Positions 22,812 through 32,053 of a stretch of 64,000 bases of DNA are shown here, piece after piece. Below the pieces are notes generated by a model. That model was given only the letters and a program-made list of their open reading frames with translations, had not been told where the DNA came from and did no database searches. The stretch comes from Thermus antranikianii DSM 12462. Lineage in GTDB: Bacteria; Deinococcota; Deinococci; Deinococcales; Thermaceae. The translations under genes were made by a program, and so were the position numbers. The DNA lies in assembly GCF_000423905.1 (NCBI RefSeq), contig NZ_AUIW01000009.1, positions 1-64,000 on the forward strand, written 5' to 3'. Position 1 is the first letter of the stretch. The number at the start of each line of letters is the position of its first letter.

Positions 22812-23560
22812 GCTCCCTCCTTCACCCTTTCCCGGAGCCACTCGTAGCCCTTAGCCTCCAGCTCCAGGGCCAGCTCGGGGCCGCCCTCCGCCACGATGCG
22901 CCCGTCCATCATCACGTGCACCCGGTCAGGGACGATGTAGTTCAGTAGGCGCTGGTAGTGGGTGATGACCAGGGCGCCGAAGCTGGGCCCCCGCATGGCG
23001 TTCACTCCCCGGGCCACCACCTTTAGGGCGTCGATGTCCAGCCCGGAGTCGGTCTCGTCCAAGACGGCGTAGGTGGGTTCCAGGACCAAAAGCTGCAGGA
23101 TCTCGTTCCGCTTCTTCTCCCCGCCGGAAAAGCCCTCGTTGAGGTAGCGGGAGAGGTAGCCCTCGTCCCAGTCCAGAAGCTCCAGGGCCCGCTTCACCTT
23201 GGCCCAGAACTCCGCCACCCCCACCTCCCGGCCCAGTTTGGCCTGCAGGGCCAGGCGCAGGAAGTTGGCGATGGTGACCCCCGGCACCTCCACGGGGTAC
23301 TGGAAAGCCAGGAAGAGGCCCTTCCTCGCCCGCTCGTCCGGGGATAGATCCAGGATGCTTTCCCCGTCCAAAAGGATATCCCCCCGTTCCACCGTGTACT
23401 CGGGGTCCCCGGCCAGGATCTTGCCCAGGGTGCTCTTCCCGGCCCCGTTGGGGCCCATGAGGGCGTGCACCTGGCCCTTGGGAACCACCAGGTTCACGCC
23501 CTTTAGGATGGTCTCGCCGTCAATGGAAGCCCAGAGGTCGCGGATTTCCAGCTGGTTCAT
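22808..23560 (-). CDS. sufC: Fe-S cluster assembly ATPase SufC
   Basis: SufC is the ABC-type ATPase of the SufBC2D complex. The 250-aa protein shows Walker [15 protein letters not shown]-loop [11 protein letters not shown], signature [16 protein letters not shown], and Walker [16 protein letters not shown] followed by the VVARGVN D-loop region and the switch His in VITHYQR. It lacks transmembrane partners, as expected. It leads the operon downstream of a dyad-containing promoter. The ATG follows AGGAGGC. Confidence 0.96.
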   Translation of the reverse strand: MNQLEIRDLWASIDGETILKGVNLVVPKGQVHALMGPNGAGKSTLGKILAGDPEYTVERGDILLDGESILDLSPDERARKGLFLAFQYPVEVPGVTIANFLRLALQAKLGREVGVAEFWAKVKRALELLDWDEGYLSRYLNEGFSGGEKKRNEILQLLVLEPTYAVLDETDSGLDIDALKVVARGVNAMRGPSFGALVITHYQRLLNYIVPDRVHVMMDGRIVAEGGPELALELEAKGYEWLRERVKEGA

Positions 23561-23589
23561 CGTTCTGCCTCCTGATGCCGGGTCGGGTT

Positions 23590-23620
23590 CTTACTGCGAC
23601 CCATTCGCAGTAAGAGTATA
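23590..23620 (-). promoter_or_regulatory. suf operon promoter with perfect dyad operator
   Basis: On the minus strand the -10 TATACT (23620-23615) is followed immediately by CTTACTGCGA, a 5-nt loop, and TCGCAGTAAG, a perfect 10-bp dyad (23614-23590). The dyad spans the transcription start, so a bound protein would repress. No -35 is clear. The cognate regulator is not in this window; the sequence does not look like a standard IscR or Fur site. Confidence 0.7.
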
Positions 23621-23648
23621 ACCCCTCCACCCCCTAAAGTATAGTGAT

Positions 23649-26411
23649 TTAGTCGGGATTTGCCAGGTAGAAGCCCAGGGCCTCAGGAAGGGCCAGAGGG
23701 GTGGGAGGAAGGCGCCTTTGGAGCTCGGGGCAGAAGCGGCCCAAAGCCCGGCCCAGCTGGAAGCGGAAGGGTTCGGGGAGAAGGCTTTTCCTCACCTCTG
23801 AAAGCTTTTGCCAGGCGGCCTCCTTCTCTCCCAGGCCTAGAAGAGCCAGCACCTCCACCGCCCGGGCTTGGACTAAAAGGCCAGGGTCTTCCAGGGGAGG
23901 CAGGGCCACCACCTGGGCCAGGGCCTCCCCCAGGTTGCCCTCGCGGACCAGGGCCTCGGCGTAACTCAGGCGGGCCTGGGCCCTGAGGTAGGGGTTTTCC
24001 ACATCCAAAAGGGGTTTTAGAAGGACCTTCCCCTCGGCGGGGGGAAGAAGGAGGGCCAGGAGGCTTGCGGTGTCCAGCCGCAAGGCGGTGTAGCGATCCG
24101 TGGCTTCCCAGGGGATTTGCTCCAGAAGGTCCTCGAGGAGGCGCTGAGCCGTGGGGGCGTGGAGCCCTCCCAGGAAGGGGGCCCGGTAGGGCTGCCCTGC
24201 CTCCAAAAGCAGGTAGGTGGCTCCCAGGCGGAAGAGGGTGCGCAGATGGCGGTAGCGGGCTTCCTTGGGCCTCTCCTCCGTGGTGCGGAAGTAGGCCTCG
24301 GCGGGGACCAAAAGGCTTAGGGCGGCAAAGGGGCGGCCGCGGGCCGCCTCGAGGATCCCGGCCTCGCTTTTCACCCGGGCCCGGGTAAAGGGGTCCTCTG
24401 CTTCGGCCAGGGCCTTCTCCATGGCTTTTCCTGCTTCCTCGTACAGGCCTAGGCGCCGGAGGAGGGTGGCGTAGCGGGCCCGCACCCGGGCCACCTCGTC
24501 CTTGGGGGCTCCTGCTTCCTCCAGGGCCTTTAGGCCCTCCTCCATGCGGAGCTTGGCCTCCAGGCTTCCTAAGCGCATGAGGAGGTCCCCCATCTGGTAG
24601 CGGGCCCTCCCCAGGAGGAGGGGGTCATGGCCCACCCGGGAGAGGGCCTCCAGGGCCTCCTGGTAGCGGCCTAGGTCCTTGGCCACCAGGCCCCGCCACA
24701 GGTATACCCGGTCTTGCAGGAAGGGGGCCACGGGAAGCCCTTGCGCCTCCTCCACAAAGTGGGCTGCCTTCTCGTAATCCCCTTTCCAGCGCTCCACCGC
24801 CGCCATGACCAAAAGCCCCTCCGCCTGGGCGGTATCGTCCAGGAGCTTGAGGTCCTCCTTGGGGGGCAGAAGCTCCTCCGCCTCCTTGTAAAGGGCGGCG
24901 TCCGCCTTGGCCTCCGCCGCCTTGATGCGGGCCCAGGTGCGCAAGGAGGGGTTTTGGGCTTCCGAGAGCACCCTGAGGGCTTCCTCCGCCTCGGGGTGGG
25001 CGTACTGGCCCAAGACGGCCCGGTAGCGCACCACCACCGCGGCCAGGGCCTCGAGGTCCTCCCGGGGCCAGGCCTGGGCTTCCTGCCAAAGCCCGGGAAG
25101 GAGGGCCAGCCGGGCGGGATCCTCCTGGAGAAGATCCAGCAGTATCTGGGTTTCCCCCGCCTTGTAGGCGTGGTGGAGCTTGCGGAAGAGGTTTTCCTTG
25201 GGGAAGAAGGAGAGGGCCAGGCGGTGGAGTTCCCTGGGGGCTTCCTGGGGAAGGAGGCTTCTTAGGGCGGGGCGCACCAAGCCTTCCCCCACCCAGTCCA
25301 AAAGAGCCCTCTCCGCCTGGGAAAGGCGTTCCAGAGGCTTGCCCAGGGCTTTTTCTAAAAGCTCTGCGGGAAACGCGGGATCGGCCTCGGGGCTGAAGGC
25401 GGAAAGGGCCAGGAGCAGGGGCTTTAGGGCCGGGTCGTCCTGGAGGGGGGTCTTGGGGTCGTGCTTGGCGGCCTCGAGAAGGACCAGGCGGGAAAGCTCG
25501 CCGAAGTTGCGCCCCGCCTGGTTCACCAGGGCCTCCAGCCTCTCCGGGGGCAGATGGGGAAGCCGTTCCCGCACGAAGCGCCTGGCCTCCTCCCGGCTCG
25601 GAGGGGAAAGGGGCTGATGGGGCAGGGTAGGGGGTGGCTCGCTTAGGGCCGCCACGTAGGGGATGGTCAGAGCTTTTAGGAAAGGTTCCAGCCAGATGGC
25701 GAGCTTTCGTTGGGTGCCGTCTGGGCCCCGCAGGGGGAGGCCTTCCAGGGTTCCCTCCGCCTCAGCCCTGAGGAGGAGGGGGCGGCCTTCCCGGTTCAGG
25801 CCCCGGGCCAAAAGGGCCAGCACTTCCTGTTCCAAGGCTCCCTGCAGGATGTAGGGCTGGGTGGGGGAGAGCTGGGCCAAAAGGGCCCGCACCTCCTCCC
25901 CTATTCCCAGGCCCTCGGCTAAGGGGACCAAAGCCTGGGCCAGCTCCCCCCCCAGGTTGAGGAGGAAGGGTTCCTTGCCCGGCAAAGCGGAAAGGGCACG
26001 GTTCAAGGCGGCTAGGAGGACTCCCTTGCCCGTGGCCGGCCCCCCCACCACCACCATCTGGGGCTTCCCCCCGGCTTCCAGCTCCTTCAGAAAGCGTCGG
26101 AAGATGCGGCGCTTGTCCCGGCCCAGGGTCTTGCGGGCGCTTTCCAGGAAAAGCTCCGCCGGGGGAGGGGGGGGTGGGAGGCCCGCCTCCTGGTACAGGT
26201 CGGCGATGACCCCGTAAAGCCTTTCCTTCTCCTCGGGGCTTCCCAGGTCCTTGTAGAGGATGTTGCGCACGGTCCCCGCCTTCCCGCCCCGCTCGGCCAT
26301 GAGGGCCTCGAGCCACCTTAAGGAGCCCCGCTTGCCCCGATGGTCCCGGCCCTTAAGGTGGGGACGGAGGTCTTCCAGGTAGCGCAGCCAGGGTGTATTG
26401 GCCTCTGGCAT
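23649..26411 (-). CDS. Large P-loop protein with TPR-like repeats
   Basis: This 920-aa cytoplasmic protein is not recognised. A small N-terminal domain (RGKRGSLRWLEALMAERGG, KAGTVRNILYKDLG) precedes a proline run. An ATPase core follows, with a P-loop MVVVGGPATGKGVLL at about residues 119-133, where Gly replaces the usual Ser/Thr after GK. The rest, from about residue 340, is helical and repeats TPR-like units such as EALEALSRVGHDPLLLGRARYQMG and LYEEAGKAMEKALAEAED. This order (small domain, NTPase, TPR) resembles STAND-type ATPases used as signalling switches, but that is a shape argument. The ATG follows a -10-like TATAGT by 9 nt. The gene sits between suf and aceA with its own promoter. 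Confidence 0.75.
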   Translation of the reverse strand: MPEANTPWLRYLEDLRPHLKGRDHRGKRGSLRWLEALMAERGGKAGTVRNILYKDLGSPEEKERLYGVIADLYQEAGLPPPPPPAELFLESARKTLGRDKRRIFRRFLKELEAGGKPQMVVVGGPATGKGVLLAALNRALSALPGKEPFLLNLGGELAQALVPLAEGLGIGEEVRALLAQLSPTQPYILQGALEQEVLALLARGLNREGRPLLLRAEAEGTLEGLPLRGPDGTQRKLAIWLEPFLKALTIPYVAALSEPPPTLPHQPLSPPSREEARRFVRERLPHLPPERLEALVNQAGRNFGELSRLVLLEAAKHDPKTPLQDDPALKPLLLALSAFSPEADPAFPAELLEKALGKPLERLSQAERALLDWVGEGLVRPALRSLLPQEAPRELHRLALSFFPKENLFRKLHHAYKAGETQILLDLLQEDPARLALLPGLWQEAQAWPREDLEALAAVVVRYRAVLGQYAHPEAEEALRVLSEAQNPSLRTWARIKAAEAKADAALYKEAEELLPPKEDLKLLDDTAQAEGLLVMAAVERWKGDYEKAAHFVEEAQGLPVAPFLQDRVYLWRGLVAKDLGRYQEALEALSRVGHDPLLLGRARYQMGDLLMRLGSLEAKLRMEEGLKALEEAGAPKDEVARVRARYATLLRRLGLYEEAGKAMEKALAEAEDPFTRARVKSEAGILEAARGRPFAALSLLVPAEAYFRTTEERPKEARYRHLRTLFRLGATYLLLEAGQPYRAPFLGGLHAPTAQRLLEDLLEQIPWEATDRYTALRLDTASLLALLLPPAEGKVLLKPLLDVENPYLRAQARLSYAEALVREGNLGEALAQVVALPPLEDPGLLVQARAVEVLALLGLGEKEAAWQKLSEVRKSLLPEPFRFQLGRALGRFCPELQRRLPPTPLALPEALGFYLANPD

Positions 26412-26457
26412 GGTGATTACACTATATCAGCTTTGGTGTGCCTTCGGTCTACCACAG

Positions 26458-26493
26458 AAAAGGAGTCTGCCGCCCCCGGGTTTGGAGGGCGGC
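26458..26493 (-). terminator. aceA terminator
   Basis: GCCGCCC (26469-26475) and GGGCGGC (26487-26493) form a 7-bp stem with an 11-nt loop, 24 bp past the aceA stop. On the minus strand TTTT (26461-26458) follows about 7 nt after the stem. It separates aceA from the downstream P-loop/TPR gene. Confidence 0.65.
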
Positions 26494-26516
26494 GGTCAGC
26501 GGACTTTCTGCCGAGC

Positions 26517-27833
26517 CTAGCGCACGGGTTCGTTGAACTGGGCCTCCTCGGTGGAGCCCTTGAGGGCCAGGGTGGAGGCCTCCCCTTGGGTGAGGGCCAG
26601 GAGCACCTCGTCGAAGTAGCCCGCCCCCACCTCCCGTTGGTGCTTCACGGCGGTGAAGCCCTGGGCCTGGGCCAGGAACTCCTTCTGCTGGAGTTCCACG
26701 AAGGCGGGCATGCCTCGGGCCTTGTACTCCTTGGCCAGCTCCCAGGTGTAGTAGTTCACGGTGTGCCAGCCCGCCAGGGTGATGAACTGGAACTTGTACC
26801 CCATCTCCCCCAGCTCCCGGTTGAACTTGGCGATGGTTTCGTCGTCCAGGAACTTCTTCCAGTTGAAGGAGGGGGAGAGGTTGTAGGCGAGGAGCTTATC
26901 CGGGAACTCCCTCTTCACCGCCTCGGCGAACTTGCGGGCCTCCTCCAGGTCGGGCTTGGAGGTCTCCATCCAGATGACGTCGGCGTAGGGGGCGTAGGCC
27001 AGGGCCCGGGCGATCCCTGCCTCGAGGCCGTTTTTCACCCGGTAGAAGCCCTCGGGGGTGCGCTCCCCAGGCAGGATAAAGGGCCGATCCCGCTCGTCGA
27101 TGTCGCTGGTGATGAGGGTGGCGGCCTCGGCGTCCGTGCGGGCGATGATCACCGTGGGCACCCCCATGACGTCCGCTGCCAGGCGGGCAGCCTGCAGGGT
27201 GCGGATGTGTTGGGAGGTGGGCACCAGGACCTTGCCTCCCAGGTGGCCGCACTTCTTCTCCGAGGCCAGCTGGTCCTCGTAGTGGATGCCGGCGGCCCCG
27301 GCCTCGATCATGGCCTTGGTGAGCTCGAAGACGTTCAAAGCCCCGCCGAAGCCCGCCTCGGCGTCGGCCACGATGGGCACGTACCAGTCCCGGGTCACCT
27401 TGCCCTCGGAGCGCTCGATCACATCGGCTCGCATCAGGGCGTTGTTGATGCGCTTCACGATCTGGGGCACCGAGTTATAGGGGTAGAGGGACTGGTCGGG
27501 ATAGGTCTGCCAGGCCAGGTTGGCGTCCGCGGCCACCTGCCAACCGGAAACGTAGATGGCCTCCAAGCCGGCCCGCACCATCTCCACCGCCATGGCCCCG
27601 GTGTAGGCCCCGAAGGTGTGCACGTAGGGTCGCTCGTGCAAAAGCCGCCAGAGCTTCTCCGCTCCTCGCTTGGCCAGGGTGTACTCCACCTTCACGCTGG
27701 GGCGAAGCCGGACCACGTCCTCAGGCCGGTAGTCCCGCTTCACTCCCTTCCACCGGGGGTTGGTCGCCCAATCCCGCCGAAGTTCCTCCGCTTCCTGCTG
27801 CATCTCTGGGGTCAGCACGCTCAGAGGGTCCAT
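26517..27833 (-). CDS. aceA: Isocitrate lyase
   Basis: Isocitrate lyase splits isocitrate to glyoxylate and succinate, opening the glyoxylate shunt for growth on acetate or fatty acids. The 438-aa length is typical of bacterial enzymes. The catalytic loop [15 protein letters not shown] is intact, with [20 protein letters not shown] and [13 protein letters not shown] also matching the family. Malate synthase is not in this window. The ATG at 27833 follows GGAGGT. A dyad overlaps its promoter, and a terminator follows. Confidence 0.96.
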   Translation of the reverse strand: MDPLSVLTPEMQQEAEELRRDWATNPRWKGVKRDYRPEDVVRLRPSVKVEYTLAKRGAEKLWRLLHERPYVHTFGAYTGAMAVEMVRAGLEAIYVSGWQVAADANLAWQTYPDQSLYPYNSVPQIVKRINNALMRADVIERSEGKVTRDWYVPIVADAEAGFGGALNVFELTKAMIEAGAAGIHYEDQLASEKKCGHLGGKVLVPTSQHIRTLQAARLAADVMGVPTVIIARTDAEAATLITSDIDERDRPFILPGERTPEGFYRVKNGLEAGIARALAYAPYADVIWMETSKPDLEEARKFAEAVKREFPDKLLAYNLSPSFNWKKFLDDETIAKFNRELGEMGYKFQFITLAGWHTVNYYTWELAKEYKARGMPAFVELQQKEFLAQAQGFTAVKHQREVGAGYFDEVLLALTQGEASTLALKGSTEEAQFNEPVR

Positions 27834-27874
27834 GAGCCACCTCCAAGGGTCAGTCTGGAGGTGGGAGAGGTTAC

Positions 27875-27907
27875 AGTGTAGGGTGTAAGGTCAGGGACTT
27901 GACACCC
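27875..27907 (-). promoter_or_regulatory. aceA promoter with extended dyad
   Basis: On the minus strand the -10 TACACT (27880-27875) abuts a 27-bp dyad (27907-27881) with outer arms GGGTGT/ACACCC and inner arms GTC/GAC. The dyad covers the -35/-10 spacer and the -35 region. It is a likely repressor site controlling the glyoxylate shunt. The TACACT -10 is a moderate match. Confidence 0.55.
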
Positions 27908-27968
27908 GGTGGTGGTGTGTCCTCCTATTAGCTACACCGGTTAGTACCGTTAGTTTAGTTGGGTTGTT

Positions 27969-29300
27969 TTATTTCACCTGCTGGGCGGCGATGAGGAGGG
28001 GGTCCCAGACGGGGCTGTAGGGTGGGGCGTAGGCTAGGTCTAGGCTCAGGAGGTCCTCCACCGTGCCCCCCTGGTGCAGGAGGGCGGCCAGGGCGTCGAT
28101 GCGCAAGGCCCCGTGCCCATGGGCCACCACCGCCCCGCCCAGGAGTTTTCCCGTGCCCTCCTCGTAGATAAGCTCCACCCATAGGGGCTGGCTTCCCGGG
28201 TAGTAGTGGGCCCCGTCCCGGCTTTGGATGAAGACCTTCCTGGCCTGGAAGCCTTCCTTTAGGGCGGCTTCCTGGGAAAGCCCGGTGGTGGCCACCGCCA
28301 GACCGAAGGCCTTGAAGATGGCGGTGCCCACCACCCCGGCGAAGCGGGCCTCCTTGCCGGCGATCACCGTCCCGGCGGTGCGGCCGTGCTTGTTGGCCAC
28401 GTCCCCCAAGGGAAGCCAGTAGGGGCGCTTGAGCACCTGGTGGAAGCTTTCCGCCACATCCCCGGCGGCATACACTCCCTCCAGGTTGGTGCGCATCCTC
28501 TCGTCGGTGGCGATGGCTCCCGTGGAACCCAGGGCCACCCCCATGGCCTGGGCCAAAAGGGTGTTGGGCTTGATCCCCGTGGCCACCAGCACCAGGTCGG
28601 CGGGCACCACGCCTTCCGAGGTCTCCACCGCCTCCACCCGGCCCTGGCCCCTTAGGGCCTTCACCTCCACCCCGGTCCAGACCTCCACCCCGTGCCGCTC
28701 CAGCTCCTCCTTAAGGAGGTTCCCCACCTCCTGGTCCCAGTGGGGTAGGGGACGGTCCTTGAGCTCCAGGAGGGTCACCTCGAGGCCCCGTTTGCGGAAG
28801 GCCTCGGCCACCTCGAGGCCAATGTACCCGGCCCCCAGGATGGCAGCCCTTTGGGCTCCCTCCAGGGCCTTGAGGAGGCTTTCCCCATTCTCCATGCTCC
28901 TTAAGGTGTAGACCCCTTCCTGCTCCGTGCCCGGGATGGGGGGAAGGCTCGGCCTGGCCCCGGTGGCCAGGACCAGGTAGTCGTACCGGTCCTGGAAGGT
29001 ACGTCCCTCCTGGTGGTCGAAGACGGTGAGGGTCTTAAGCTCCGGGTCCACGTCCACCACCTCGTGATGGACGTGGATGTGGATCCCCTGCTTCCGGAAC
29101 TCCTCCGGGGTCCTGGCCACCAGCTTTTCCAGACGGGGGATCTCCCCGGAAAGCACGTAAGGCAGGCCGCAGGCCCCGTAGGAAACCCACCCTGATTTCT
29201 CGTAGACCACCACCTCCAGGTCCGGGTTCTCCCGCTTGGCCTTAAAGGCGGCGGAGGCCCCGCCCGCCACCCCCCCGATCACCACCAGCCGCTTGCCCAT
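27969..29300 (-). CDS. CoA-disulfide reductase-like FAD-dependent oxidoreductase
   Basis: The 443-aa flavoprotein belongs to the pyridine-nucleotide disulfide reductases with a single active cysteine. It has GGVAGGASAAFKAKR for FAD binding, the redox cysteine in SYGACGLPYVLSGE, the NAD(P)H motif ILGAGYIGLEVAEAF, and TNLEGVYAAGDVAESF for FAD. The catalytic cysteine near residue 43 is the mark of CoA-disulfide reductase and water-forming NADH oxidase. Which of these reactions it performs is unclear. It is upstream of aceA on the same strand but separated from it by the aceA promoter. Confidence 0.88.
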   Translation of the reverse strand: MGKRLVVIGGVAGGASAAFKAKRENPDLEVVVYEKSGWVSYGACGLPYVLSGEIPRLEKLVARTPEEFRKQGIHIHVHHEVVDVDPELKTLTVFDHQEGRTFQDRYDYLVLATGARPSLPPIPGTEQEGVYTLRSMENGESLLKALEGAQRAAILGAGYIGLEVAEAFRKRGLEVTLLELKDRPLPHWDQEVGNLLKEELERHGVEVWTGVEVKALRGQGRVEAVETSEGVVPADLVLVATGIKPNTLLAQAMGVALGSTGAIATDERMRTNLEGVYAAGDVAESFHQVLKRPYWLPLGDVANKHGRTAGTVIAGKEARFAGVVGTAIFKAFGLAVATTGLSQEAALKEGFQARKVFIQSRDGAHYYPGSQPLWVELIYEEGTGKLLGGAVVAHGHGALRIDALAALLHQGGTVEDLLSLDLAYAPPYSPVWDPLLIAAQQVK

Positions 29301-29360
29301 AGGGGGTATTGTGCCACAGGCGGGGTGGGCGGGATGTCCCGGGGAAAGGGCAGGGGGTGG

Positions 29361-30050
29361 CTACCGCGGGGGCCCAGGCACCTCCTGCCGCACCAGGCGC
29401 CCTCCCTTGAGGTAGAGGATCCGTTCCGCCTGGGCGGCCAGCTCCAGGTCGTGGGTGACCAGGATCAGGGTGCGCTTTTTCCCGGCTTCAAAGAGCAGGG
29501 ATGCCACCTGCTCCCGGGAGGCGGCGTCCAGGTTGCCGGTGGGCTCGTCGGCAAAGAGGATAGGGGGGTCCAGGGCTAGGGCCCGGGCCAAGGCTACCCG
29601 TTGCTGTTCCCCGCCGGAAAGGCGGCTTGGCAGGTGGTGGGCCCTTTCCAGAAGCCCCACCCTTTCCAGGAGCCCTAAGGCCCTTTCCTTGCGGGCTTTA
29701 GGGGGAAGGCCCGCCAGGAGGAGGGGGAAGGCCACGTTTTCCCAGGCGGTGAGGGTGGGGATGAGGTTCCACTGCTGGAAGACGAAGCCCATGTGCTGAA
29801 GGCGCACCTCGGCCCTTTGGTCCTCGGAAAGCCGGTGCAAGGCCAGCTCCCCCAGGTACACCCCTCCTTCCGTGGGCAGGTCAAAGCCCGCAAGGAGGTT
29901 TAGCAGGGTGGTTTTGCCGCTACCCGAGGGTCCCACCACCGCGGTGCTTCCTTGGGGGAAGGCGAAGGTAAACCCTTCCAGGGCCATCACTTCCTTCTCC
30001 CCTTGCCGGTAGCGCTTGCCCAGGTTTTCCGCCCGCAGGACGCTCGTCAT
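29361..30050 (-). CDS. ABC transporter ATP-binding protein (LolD/MacB type)
   Basis: The 229-aa ATPase has Walker [20 protein letters not shown]-loop [18 protein letters not shown], signature [16 protein letters not shown], and Walker [13 protein letters not shown] with the switch His in LVTHDLELA. The Q-loop variant FQQWNL-PT and TGNLD fit the LolD/MacB family that powers MacB-like permeases. Its partner is the permease gene 70 bp upstream. The ATG at 30050 follows GAGGAAGG; the long upstream extension is not supported. Confidence 0.93.
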   Translation of the reverse strand: MTSVLRAENLGKRYRQGEKEVMALEGFTFAFPQGSTAVVGPSGSGKTTLLNLLAGFDLPTEGGVYLGELALHRLSEDQRAEVRLQHMGFVFQQWNLIPTLTAWENVAFPLLLAGLPPKARKERALGLLERVGLLERAHHLPSRLSGGEQQRVALARALALDPPILFADEPTGNLDAASREQVASLLFEAGKKRTLILVTHDLELAAQAERILYLKGGRLVRQEVPGPPR

Positions 30051-30120
30051 ATCCTTCCTCCTGGCTGCTCCGGAACAGCCCCCGAGAAGGGGGTTTACTC
30101 CTGGGAAAGCCAAGGTGGTC

Positions 30121-31263
30121 TCAAACCCTCCCCAAAGCCTCCACCACGGGAATCCGGCTGGCGTGGTAGGCGGGGAGGATCCCCGCGGAAAGCCCAAGCC
30201 CCAGGGCCACGAGAAGGGCGAAAAGGGAAAGCCTGGGGGTGACGGCGGAAAGGGCTAAGCCCACCTGCTCCAGGGTGTAGAGGTTGATGGCCTGGGAAAC
30301 CGCGCTTCCCAGGAGGAGGCCCAGCAGCCCCCCCAAGGAGGAGAGGAGGAGGGCCTCCAGCACCACCAGCCGGAAGATGAAGCCCCGCTTGGCCCCGAGG
30401 GCGCGCATGACCCCGAACTCCCGGGTGCGCTCGTACACGGACATCATCACCGTGTTGGCCACCAGAAGCCCCCCCACCGCCAGGGCCACCAAGCTGATGC
30501 CGAAGCGCACCAGGTCGCTGATGCGCAAGGCCCTTTCCGCAAAGCGCATCACGTCCCCCGTGGTCTGGGTCTTGAGGCCGGGGAGGCTGGCCTCGAGGGC
30601 CCGGGCCACCTCCTCCGCCTTCTGCCCGGGGTTCAGGGCCACGAGAAGCGCGGTGTAGTTTTGCGTGCCCAAGACCTCCTGCAAGGGCTTTAGCGGAACG
30701 AAGATGAGGTTGTCGGCAAGCCCCCCGCCTTCCTCCAGGATGCCCTCCACCCGTAGCTCCACCCGGGGGGAGAGCCTGAGGGGGCTTCCTAAGGAAAGCT
30801 GGCTCCGCTTGGCCACCTTGGCCCCCACGACGGCTCCCTTGGCCGAGGGGAGAAGCCCGCCCTCCTGGACCCTCACCCCGGGGTAGAGGAGGTCGGGGGC
30901 CACGCCTTGCGGAAGGCCCTGGAAAAAGAAGCTCGTTTGGGGGTCAAACCCTCCCCGGACCAGGAAGAGGGTGGGGATGATGCTCCTCACCCCCAGCTCC
31001 TTCCCCGCTGCCACCGCCCGCCGGTACTCCTCGGGGGTGATCTCGGGGTAGCCGGAAAACCCCAGGCCCTCCATGCCCTCGGGGACCAGCTGGATGGCGG
31101 GGCCCACCCGGGCAAGCTCCTGGGCCAGGGAGCGCCTTAAGCCTTCCCCGAAGGAGAGGAAGAGGACCATGCTGGTGGTGGCGATGAGCACCCCCAGGAG
31201 GGTGAGGAGGCTGCGCACGGGGCGGGCCAGGAGGTTGCGAAGGGCCATGGAAAGGATTTCCAT
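30121..31263 (-). CDS. ABC transporter permease (MacB/FtsX type)
   Basis: The 380-aa protein has an N-terminal helix after [19 protein letters not shown], a large extracytoplasmic MacB core domain, and three C-terminal helices ([21 protein letters not shown], then [19 protein letters not shown], then [20 protein letters not shown]). The FtsX motif [18 protein letters not shown] is intact. Together with the downstream ATPase it would form a mechanotransmission-type exporter or lipoprotein mover; no membrane-fusion gene is adjacent. The ATG at 31263 follows GAAGAAG; a TTG 9 bp upstream is less likely. A TTG start would add three residues. Confidence 0.92.
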   Translation of the reverse strand: MEILSMALRNLLARPVRSLLTLLGVLIATTSMVLFLSFGEGLRRSLAQELARVGPAIQLVPEGMEGLGFSGYPEITPEEYRRAVAAGKELGVRSIIPTLFLVRGGFDPQTSFFFQGLPQGVAPDLLYPGVRVQEGGLLPSAKGAVVGAKVAKRSQLSLGSPLRLSPRVELRVEGILEEGGGLADNLIFVPLKPLQEVLGTQNYTALLVALNPGQKAEEVARALEASLPGLKTQTTGDVMRFAERALRISDLVRFGISLVALAVGGLLVANTVMMSVYERTREFGVMRALGAKRGFIFRLVVLEALLLSSLGGLLGLLLGSAVSQAINLYTLEQVGLALSAVTPRLSLFALLVALGLGLSAGILPAYHASRIPVVEALGRV

Positions 31264-31339
31264 CTTCTTCAAGCTTATTCCTGGTGCGGAAAGCGGACGC
31301 GGCTAGGCCCAGGGAAGGCCAAACCCGAGGGGGAACGTT

Positions 31340-31615
31340 CTAGATGACCCTCTCCACGAAGTGGGTCTCTATCTCCTCCAGGAACTGGCGGGGGTCCACC
31401 TTCTGGCGTTCAGGGTGCTGGTAGTAGGCCTTTTCCGCCTCCTGAAAGTTCTCGTGGCCCACGAACCACAAAAACTCCCTTTCCCCGATCCAGTAGGCCC
31501 CCAGGACCTGGAAACCCGTGGCCTGGCGCAAGGGGACGATGACCTCCAAGAACACCTTCTGAAAAGCCTCCCTGGCCCCTTCCTTGATCCGGTAGCGGCG
31601 CATCTGGACCGTCAT
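31340..31615 (-). CDS. NIPSNAP family protein
   Basis: The 91-aa protein has the NIPSNAP/dimeric alpha-beta barrel pattern: MRRYRIKEGAREAFQKVF, then GFQVLGAYWIGEREFLWFVGHENF, then AEKAYYQHPERQK. The function of this family in bacteria is unclear. The ATG at 31615 has no strong ribosome-binding site. It lies between the exporter and the PIN-domain toxin gene on the same strand, 9 bp past the PIN stop, so it may be co-transcribed with the toxin pair. Confidence 0.83.
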   Translation of the reverse strand: MTVQMRRYRIKEGAREAFQKVFLEVIVPLRQATGFQVLGAYWIGEREFLWFVGHENFQEAEKAYYQHPERQKVDPRQFLEEIETHFVERVI

Positions 31616-31624
31616 GGTCCAAGC

Positions 31625-32053
31625 TTACCCTTGAGGATCCAAGGATTCCAGCAGCTCCAAGAAGGCCCTAGGGGACAGCACCGGGGGTTCCGGGTGGGCG
31701 AGCCCGAGCAGGTGTCGGTCCCCCGATACCAAGACCCTGGCCCTCGCGGCCCGGGCCAAGGCCACCAGGTAATCGTCCCCGGGATCCGGCGAGAGGCCGG
31801 GGGTTTCCGGGGGGTCGGGGGTCACCTCCCCCCAGCGGACCAGGAAGGCCAGGTAGTCCTGGACCTCCTCGAGGCTCACGTAGTCCCGGAACTTGGGTCT
31901 TTTTAGGACCCGCTCGGCTTCCTCAAGAAGCTTGGGGGAGAGGACGAGCTGGAAGCGCCCTTTCACCAAGAGGCGCAAAAACTGCGCCGGGGCCCCCTGG
32001 GAGGAAAGGAGAGCCGCCACCAGCACCCCTGGGTCAAGGACCGCGCGGATCAT
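31625..32053 (-). CDS. PIN-domain toxin (COG1569-like)
   Basis: The 142-aa protein has PIN landmarks: the N-terminal acidic residue in IRAVLDPGVLVAALLS, the conserved Glu in SPKLLEEAERVL, and the C-terminal acidic pair in PDPGDDYLVALARAARA with SGDRHLL. These form the Mg-binding RNase site. It is paired with the RHH gene upstream, with an ATGA overlap, as in VapBC-type toxin-antitoxin modules. The target RNA is unknown. Confidence 0.87.
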   Translation of the reverse strand: MIRAVLDPGVLVAALLSSQGAPAQFLRLLVKGRFQLVLSPKLLEEAERVLKRPKFRDYVSLEEVQDYLAFLVRWGEVTPDPPETPGLSPDPGDDYLVALARAARARVLVSGDRHLLGLAHPEPPVLSPRAFLELLESLDPQG

